Assembly: GCA_020724775.1 (NCBI GenBank)
Contig: DYGG01000022.1
Span: 17,731-51,782 of the forward strand
Direction of reading: 5' to 3'
Length of the DNA stretch: 34,052 nt
Source: Ignavibacterium sp.
GTDB taxonomy: Bacteria; Zixibacteria; MSB-5A5; GN15; PGXB01
Below are positions 26,720-34,052 of this stretch, one piece after another. Positions within the stretch are counted from its first letter, which is position 1. Every line of letters starts with the position of its first letter. The notes below the pieces were generated by a model that saw nothing but the letters and a program-made list of their open reading frames with translations, was not told the DNA's origin and did not search any database. Position numbers and translations under genes: made by a program.

Positions 26720-27253
26720 TCATTCCAGCTCAACACCCAGGCCATCGGCAATGCGATTGACATATGCAAAGTAAGCCGTCACCTGAACGATATCATGAAG
26801 CATTCTGGCATCAAAACCCAAATGCTTCAGAGGCGCGATAGTCTCTGCTGTGATCTCTCCCGGTCGCAATGTCAATTCTTCGACAAATTCAAGTATCTGC
26901 CGATCCTCCGGTTCAATGTCGGCTGATCGATAATCAACCACCAGTTGATCTTTTAGTTCATCCGCAACACCACCCAGGGACCGCAACGCGGCCCAATGAT
27001 GCTCAATTCAGTAATGACACTTGTTGAGAGCAGAAACGACAACCGCGATCATTTCCTGGCGGTGCCGAGACAAAGGTGACTTGGGGGAGACGATAGCCCT
27101 GTACAGATTTACATGCTGCTCCATTACCGGCGGATTGATGCCGGATATACGAATGATGTTAGCGGGGCATCTGTCACATCCGCCATACATTTTGTACAGC
27201 CGTTGTAACTCAGGCGAACCATCTTCGAATTCTATATATCCGATATAAGACAA
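26720..27253 (-). CDS. AhpD-like peroxidase-related protein, candidate selenoprotein (in-frame TGA at CxxU)
   Basis: One reading frame of 177 codons interrupted by a single TGA at 27010-27008. Read through, it is a peroxidase-related AhpD/carboxymuconolactone decarboxylase family protein that ends in the family-typical FAYVNRIADGLGVELE. The TGA is codon 82, the second position of the CxxC active site: C79-H-Y-U82, followed by H86 at the same spacing as the paralogue's C86xxC89xxxH93. AhpD-like CxxU selenoproteins are a known class. A SECIS-like hairpin starts 13 bases after the TGA. An extra CDRC pair (C26, C29) lies near the N-terminus. The start is TTG 27253 with AAGGAG upstream. The frame stays intact for 95 codons after the TGA and heads the sigma operon, which argues against simple decay. 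A nonsense mutation or sequencing error remains possible. Confidence 0.75.
26977..27010 (-). promoter_or_regulatory. Putative bacterial SECIS element
   Basis: After the TGA (27010-27008) come 13 bases, then GGGCCGC (26994-26988), a GTT loop (26987-26985) and GCGGTCCC (26984-26977). The arms pair over 7 bp with one bulged T. The loop G is base 21 after the TGA, inside the range known for bacterial SECIS elements, and the loop begins GU as expected for SelB binding. Confidence 0.55.
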
Positions 27254-27280
27254 CCTTGGCTCCTTATGAATTAAGTTGTT

Positions 27281-27309
27281 AATATGTAAATATTTAACGC
27301 ACTCGTCAA
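27281..27309 (-). promoter_or_regulatory. Probable sigma70 promoter of the AhpD-sigma-anti-sigma operon
   Basis: Minus strand TTGACG (27309-27304) and CATATT (27286-27281) are 17 bases apart, about 30 bases before the TTG start. This operon lacks the GTAACG/CGACTAA element, so basal transcription by the housekeeping factor is likely. Confidence 0.5.
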
Positions 27310-27337
27310 TTCAATACTAAAAGTAGGGTGAGTTCAG

Positions 27338-27371
27338 ACAAAACAAACAGCCAACCCCGTTAAGGGTTGGC
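27338..27371 (-). terminator. Intrinsic terminator of the second AhpD gene
   Basis: On the minus strand GCCAACCC and GGGTTGGC (27371-27364 and 27357-27350) form a perfect 8-bp stem with a 6-base loop, followed by TGTTTGTTTTGT. It lies just after the stop of the gene at 27398 and insulates the downstream operon. Confidence 0.85.
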
Positions 27372-27397
27372 CGTATTATCCAGATGTCTCTTTTTTT

Positions 27398-27973
27398 TTA
27401 CGCTGACCACGAATGCGCCTGAAATGCCTCGTCCAAAGGTGTGTTGGCAATGTGATTCGCGTAGTTCGAGATCGTTTTCAAGGAGACGGCTGTAATCACC
27501 GCAAGAATTGTAGCGCCGGTATATCCCGCCGCCAGAAACTCTGAGACCTGTTCATCCTTGAGGTGTCCACGCTGCTGCACCACTGTCGCTATGAAAGAGC
27601 ACAGCGATTCAAGTTTGTCATCTACAATTGGCTGACGGTTACGCAGCGCCTGCACAACCGACTCCGGAAGTTTCATCATGCCGGCAATGGCCGAATGAGC
27701 AGCTACGCAGTATTCGCAGCCGTTCTCGATACTGACCGTGAGCAGAACTACCTGCTGTTCCAGCGCATTGAGACCGGACTTCTCAAGCGCTTTACTTAGA
27801 TACAGGTATGCATCGAGTGTCACCGGATTGGTCGAGAGCATGCCGTACAGATTCGGTACAAAGCCGAGCATTTTCTGCGCGGACTGCAAAGCCTGCCTGG
27901 CCGCTTCCGGAGCAGTCTCAATTGTGTTAACCGGCAAGGCGTTACTTGTTTTGGTTTGAGTCGTGGTCGTCAT
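27398..27973 (-). CDS. AhpD-like carboxymuconolactone decarboxylase-family protein (Cys form)
   Basis: A 191-aa alkylhydroperoxidase-D-like protein. The active site is C86-E-Y-C89 followed by H93 (NGCEYCVAAHSAIAG), which in AhpD uses two cysteines and a His relay to reduce peroxides with an external electron donor. The N-terminal ~20 residues are polar and Thr-rich. ATG 27973 has the Shine-Dalgarno AAAGGAC. An ECF-type promoter (28064-28093) lies about 90 bases upstream and a clear intrinsic terminator follows, so it is a single-gene unit in the sigma regulon. It is a distant paralogue of the TGA-containing AhpD-like gene downstream. The electron donor and substrate are unknown. Confidence 0.88.
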   Translation of the reverse strand: MTTTTQTKTSNALPVNTIETAPEAARQALQSAQKMLGFVPNLYGMLSTNPVTLDAYLYLSKALEKSGLNALEQQVVLLTVSIENGCEYCVAAHSAIAGMMKLPESVVQALRNRQPIVDDKLESLCSFIATVVQQRGHLKDEQVSEFLAAGYTGATILAVITAVSLKTISNYANHIANTPLDEAFQAHSWSA

Positions 27974-28063
27974 TGTTTTGTCCTTTCTATTCGGTTTTTT
28001 TGTGTTTGCAATTTTTTTGAGCTGGAGTTGGCATTCACCACCGATTTCCAGCCTGATTAACCA

Positions 28064-28093
28064 TTAGTCGCACCGAACAGAAAAGCGTTACAA
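28064..28093 (-). promoter_or_regulatory. ECF-sigma-type promoter, copy 2
   Basis: Minus strand TTGTAACGCTT (28093-28083), a 10-base gap, then TGCGACTAA (28072-28064). All 20 block positions match the copy at 25679-25708. It drives the Cys-type AhpD gene with a leader of about 85 bases. Confidence 0.72.
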
Positions 28094-28203
28094 TACTTTC
28101 AATCCCTTGCGTAAACCGCCAATTGAGGTTAATGCCGGAATTCGGCGACCAACGAGACTTATTGGGACACAACAGCATCGAAATGCCGACAAAGCGATTT
28201 TTG

Positions 28204-28232
28204 TTGACTTTTGTAAACTGTCTGCGTATAAT
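28204..28232 (+). promoter_or_regulatory. Sigma70 promoter of the fluoride operon
   Basis: TTGACT (28204-28209) and a perfect TATAAT (28227-28232) are 17 bases apart, placing the transcription start near 28239, immediately before the riboswitch aptamer. Confidence 0.85.
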
Positions 28233-28244
28233 TTTGTAAACCTT

Positions 28245-28319
28245 GGGGATGGAGTCCCCCAGACCAACCGCCCGGGCCAGGCTGATGACTCCTACCGCGC
28301 AGGCCGTGCGGCGGTAGGA
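28245..28319 (+). promoter_or_regulatory. Fluoride riboswitch (crcB motif)
   Basis: The aptamer shows the conserved crcB-motif parts in order: GGGGATGG, CCCC, AACCGCC and GGCTGATGACTCCTACC (28280-28296). GGGG (28245-28248) pairs with CCCC (28257-28260), GCC with GGC (28270-28272, 28280-28282), and the pseudoknot GGAGTC (28251-28256) with GACTCC (28287-28292). TCCTACCGC (28290-28298) is also a perfect complement of GCGGTAGGA (28311-28319), so the unbound state can break the pseudoknot. The freed GCGGT can instead pair with ACCGC of the terminator (28340-28344). This gives an ON switch with fluoride. Confidence 0.93.
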
Positions 28320-28338
28320 TCGTTACGGCACGAAAAGC

Positions 28339-28362
28339 AACCGCTGCAAAGCGGTTTTTTTT
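28339..28362 (+). terminator. Riboswitch intrinsic terminator
   Basis: AACCGCT (28339-28345), loop GCAA, AGCGGTT (28350-28356), with eight consecutive T from 28355. It lies between the aptamer and the first gene and is the expression platform of the fluoride riboswitch. Confidence 0.92.
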
Positions 28363-28412
28363 GCATCTGCGTCGTGGCCCGGATGGTGCTTTCACGAAAG
28401 GAGGACTCTATC

Positions 28413-29614
28413 ATGGAACACATCTTTACCATTGCAGCCCTGTGGCTAGGCCTGGCTGTCATCTCCGCTGTTATCGCTTATCACCTTCGGGTTTCCATCG
28501 CCCTTGTCGAAATCTGCGTAGGTGTGTTCACGGCTGCCGTGGCAGGCCATTTCGGCGCGTTTGACACGCTGGGCTCTGATTCCGAGTGGTTGCGCTTTCT
28601 TGCTTCTTCAGGGGCAATCCTGCTCACTTTTCTTGCCGGTGCTGAACTCGAACCGGAGGTTCTTCAGAAGAAATTGAAGGAAGTGACCGCGGTTGGCCTG
28701 GTCGGCTTCCTCGCGCCGTTCCTTGGCTGTGCGGCGATTGCCCGATATGTCCTGGGCTGGAGCACACAGGCCAGCCTTCTCTGCGGCGTGGCACTCTCTA
28801 CTACTTCAATGGCGGTGGTCTACGCCGTTATGCTGGAAACCGGCCTCAACAAGACGGATTTCGGCAAGGGCATTTTGGGTGCCTGCTTCATCAATGACCT
28901 TGGCACAGTAATCGCGCTCGGTCTGCTGTTCGCGCCGTTCACGCTCAAGACATTTGTGTTTGTCGGCGTCACCGCCTTCATATTGGCGATACTACCTTTA
29001 GTGAGCAGGTGGCTGACACGCATCTACGCCAATCGGACCGCGGCGATTAGAACGAAGTGGGTGATGCTTGTCCTTTTTGGTCTTGGCGCGTTGGCGCTCT
29101 GGTCTGGAAGTGAGGCGGTCCTTCCTGCCTATCTTATCGGCATGGTATTGGCGGAATTCTCAAACGGCGATGCGCAGTGGATTCGCCGTCTGCGGACCCT
29201 GACCGTCGGATTCCTCACGCCGTTCTACTTTCTTCGGGCCGGGACGTTCGTCTCTTTGCCCGCTCTGATATCTGCCCCACTTGTCTTCCTATTGCTTTTG
29301 GGTGGGAAGGTCGTTTCAAAGATCTTCGGTCTCTATCCGGTTGTCGGGCAGTTTCGGCACAAGCGGGACGAACGATGGTATTACACGCTGATGATGTCCA
29401 CCGGATTGACTTTCGGGACAATAGCGGCGCTATACGGTCTATCCCACAAAATCGTGACTCAGAGTCAATACTCGTTTCTTGTCGCAGTTGTTATTGCCAG
29501 CGCGGTTGTTCCGACGGTTATTGCCGGGATGGCTTTCTTGCCAAAACATCTTCTGCCAAAGCCTGTCCCAAGTGAAGTTAGAGCCCCGAGAGAGAGCGGT
29601 CCGGGAGCGGAGGG

Positions 29615-29618
<4 letters not shown>
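28413..29618 (+). CDS. CPA2-family cation:proton (or fluoride) antiporter
   Basis: A 401-aa polytopic membrane protein of the Kef/NapA-type CPA2 family with about 11-13 hydrophobic segments. Conserved core features include SSGAILLTFLAGAELEP, the helix break ALSTTSMAVVYAVMLETG, and NDLGTVIALGL with the Asn-Asp pair typical of ion-binding sites. ATG 28413 is preceded by AAAGGAGG; an open frame runs back to 28107 but crosses the promoter, riboswitch and terminator, so it is not coding. Antiporters occur among genes controlled by fluoride riboswitches; here it is the first gene of the operon and the likely fluoride or proton-coupled exporter, in place of CrcB or CLC-F. No TrkA-N domain is present. 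The ion specificity is inference. Confidence 0.88.
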
Positions 29619-33130
<3,512 letters not shown>

Positions 33131-33144
33131 TTCATGAGGACCAC

Positions 33145-33216
33145 ATGAAGATCAAACTCTCGCTGAATCCACCGGCAGTGCGGGATCCGAATGGCAGATG
33201 GTCATGGGAATTGTGA
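33145..33216 (+). CDS. Possible 23-residue micro-protein
   Basis: ATG 33145 has GAGGA (33136-33140) 4 bases upstream and the frame closes with TGA 6 bases before the next start. The product begins MKIKLSLNPP and ends RWSWEL. It fills the gap between two operon genes and its stop overlaps the Shine-Dalgarno of the next one, so translation could be coupled. I recognise no family; it may simply be chance. Confidence 0.35.
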   Translation: MKIKLSLNPPAVRDPNGRWSWEL

Positions 33217-33222
33217 GGTACC

Positions 33223-33441
33223 TTGCAGGCCGAGCGCACTATAATCGTCTTCATAGCCGCTGTGGCCGGGTGTTTTGCAGGGGCCATGGCCTATCTAATT
33301 TCATATGAAGAATACTTGCACCACTTTCCTGATAAGAGGAAGCCGAGGCGGTTGGCTCTGCAGGCTGGCGTTTTTGCTTTCCTGTTCTTTCTCGGTATCG
33401 GACTCGTCCTGGCGTTTGTACTGCCCGGAGCATTGCCTTAG
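33223..33441 (+). CDS. Small two-helix membrane protein
   Basis: A 72-aa protein starting at TTG 33223 with GAGG 5-6 bases upstream. It has two hydrophobic segments (about residues 7-25 and 49-69) joined by a polar, charged loop EEYLHHFPDKRKPRR with two His. I do not recognise a named family. It is co-directional with the fluoride-riboswitch operon, 92 bases after the HAD gene and 12 before the zinc-ribbon gene, so it is probably co-transcribed. It may be an accessory subunit of a membrane transporter in the operon; that is a guess from size and position only. Confidence 0.6.
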   Translation: MQAERTIIVFIAAVAGCFAGAMAYLISYEEYLHHFPDKRKPRRLALQAGVFAFLFFLGIGLVLAFVLPGALP

Positions 33442-33453
33442 AGCCATCGAGGG

Positions 33454-33876
33454 ATGCCAGAGATGATCTATTTTTGTCCTTCATGCTGGACCGAACTCGA
33501 TCGGGATTACGAGCATTGCCCATCTTGTGGCTGCGACATAGAGAAGCTGTCCCGAAGCCAGGACTACATCGACAAGCTGATCGCGGCGTTGAATCATCCG
33601 GAGCCGGAGACGCCCATCAGGGCAGTCTGGATTCTCGGCCGCCTGTGCGACAAGAGAGCGATTCGGCCGCTCTATGACATAGCGTGTAAAACCAGCGACA
33701 CGTTTTTGCGAGTGGCTGCGATAAAGGCACTAGTCGAGATCGGGACGGCTGAAGCGAATGAATTGGCAACAAAGTGTTTGGAACACGTGTCCGAAGTGGA
33801 GCGCCTGATGGTGACGAACAGATCGGACCAACCTGATAGTCTCGGGAAAAAGGAGCAGGCCAATGGAGGCCAATAA
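33454..33876 (+). CDS. Zinc-ribbon plus HEAT-repeat protein
   Basis: A 140-aa soluble protein. The N-terminal zinc ribbon is FCPSCWTEL...HCPSCGCDI with C8, C11, C22 and C25. It is followed by HEAT/PBS-lyase-like helical repeats (about 38-115; IRAVWILGRLCDKRAIRPLYDIA, then LRVAAIKALVEIGTAEA). The last 25 residues are polar. The start is ATG 33454; ATG 33463 with GAGGG upstream is equally possible. Such small proteins are usually adaptor or scaffold proteins. It overlaps the start of the MFS gene by 14 bp, so the two are translationally coupled. Confidence 0.78.
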   Translation: MPEMIYFCPSCWTELDRDYEHCPSCGCDIEKLSRSQDYIDKLIAALNHPEPETPIRAVWILGRLCDKRAIRPLYDIACKTSDTFLRVAAIKALVEIGTAEANELATKCLEHVSEVERLMVTNRSDQPDSLGKKEQANGGQ

Positions 33877-34052
33877 GCGGTCAGCATTACGATTCATTGT
33901 TCTGCTGGGATTGGTTAGCCTCTTTGCTGACGTCACATATGAGGCGGCTCGGAGCATAAGCGGGCCATACCTTGCCACACTTGGGGCCAGCGCCGCCGTT
34001 GTCGGTATAAGTCAAAGCCGGATGGGAATGATGACTTACGGGAGTTGCTCAA
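33863..34052 (+). CDS. MFS transporter, 3' partial
   Basis: The first 63 codons of a major facilitator protein: a short polar N-terminus, then a first membrane helix ALRFIVLLGLVSLFADVTYE and the motif ARSISGPYLATLGASAAVVG that marks a group of bacterial MFS proteins. After VVGI the frame continues as SQSRMGMMTYG, which does not look like the expected second helix, so a frameshift or assembly problem near 34005-34052 is possible. The gene is cut by the window end. It is probably the next member of the fluoride-responsive operon, overlapping the zinc-ribbon gene by 14 bp. Confidence 0.72.
   Translation, partial: MEANKRSALRFIVLLGLVSLFADVTYEAARSISGPYLATLGASAAVVGISQSRMGMMTYGSCS

Noticed and set aside
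26720-27253. Two separate short AhpD genes (27008-27253 and 26720-26986)
   Set aside because: They are in one frame separated only by a single TGA at the active-site position, so one gene with a recoded codon explains both better.
28107-28412. N-terminal extension of the antiporter
   Set aside because: It crosses a sigma70 promoter, the fluoride riboswitch and a terminator; the ATG at 28413 has a strong ribosome site and begins the family-like sequence.

Overview
The window looks like chromosomal DNA of a Gram-negative member of the Bacteroidota/FCB superphylum, possibly a Zixibacteria-like lineage. The evidence is a very large secreted protein ending in a type IX (Por) secretion sorting domain, a soluble Hanks kinase fused to a TolB-like domain and TPRs, a zinc anti-sigma factor pair, and dense operons with 4-bp ATGA overlaps. 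The phylum assignment is inference. No tRNA, rRNA, CRISPR array, IS element or phage gene was seen.

Region A (1-10794, + strand) is one tightly packed operon that begins before the window. It encodes a thioester/fatty-acyl reductase-like SDR, a diacylglycerol-kinase-type lipid kinase, a UbiA prenyltransferase, a rifampin-phosphotransferase-like ATP/His-domain enzyme, a GNAT-like protein, a phosphatidylserine decarboxylase homologue, a BtaA (SAM:diacylglycerol 3-amino-3-carboxypropyl transferase) homologue and an FtsX/DevC-type ABC permease with its ATPase. Together they suggest synthesis and export of an unusual polar lipid. BtaB, the methyltransferase that normally completes the betaine lipid, is absent from the visible part, while a decarboxylase lies directly before btaA.

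Region B (10852-19080) holds a convergent GNAT gene, a 1305-residue T9SS cargo with a CLCA-like HExxH...DEY metalloprotease motif, a small PGPGW-type membrane protein, and a PerR-like regulator next to katG. The perR and katG promoters share an operator-like element (22 of 26 bases identical).

Region C (19402-22694, - strand) contains a CPBP intramembrane protease, a truncated kinase remnant and a full kinase-TolB-TPR protein.

Region D (23057-28093, - strand) looks like a thiol/metal stress regulon. An AhpD-like gene is interrupted by one in-frame TGA exactly at the second position of the CxxC motif and is followed by a SECIS-like hairpin, so it is a selenoprotein candidate. It precedes an ECF sigma factor and an HxxxCxxC zinc anti-sigma factor. 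Next come a 41-residue Cys/Met-rich membrane peptide, a YceI protein carrying NPCG repeats, a formylglycine-generating-enzyme homologue with a His-rich insertion, and a small membrane protein. A second, cysteine-type AhpD gene lies upstream. Two copies of one bipartite promoter (TTGTAACGCTT, 10 bp, TGCGACTAA) precede the 41-residue gene and the second AhpD gene, and probably define the sigma factor's targets.

Region E (28204-34052, + strand) opens with a strong sigma70 promoter and a fluoride (crcB-type) riboswitch with an intrinsic terminator. These control an operon of a CPA2 antiporter, a dynamin-like GTPase, enolase, a P-type-ATPase-like soluble HAD protein, small proteins, a zinc-ribbon/HEAT protein and an MFS transporter cut by the window end. 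The natural reading is a fluoride-response operon that pairs an exporter with proteins of fluoride-sensitive phosphoryl-transfer families. Regions D and E are the two most unusual systems here.
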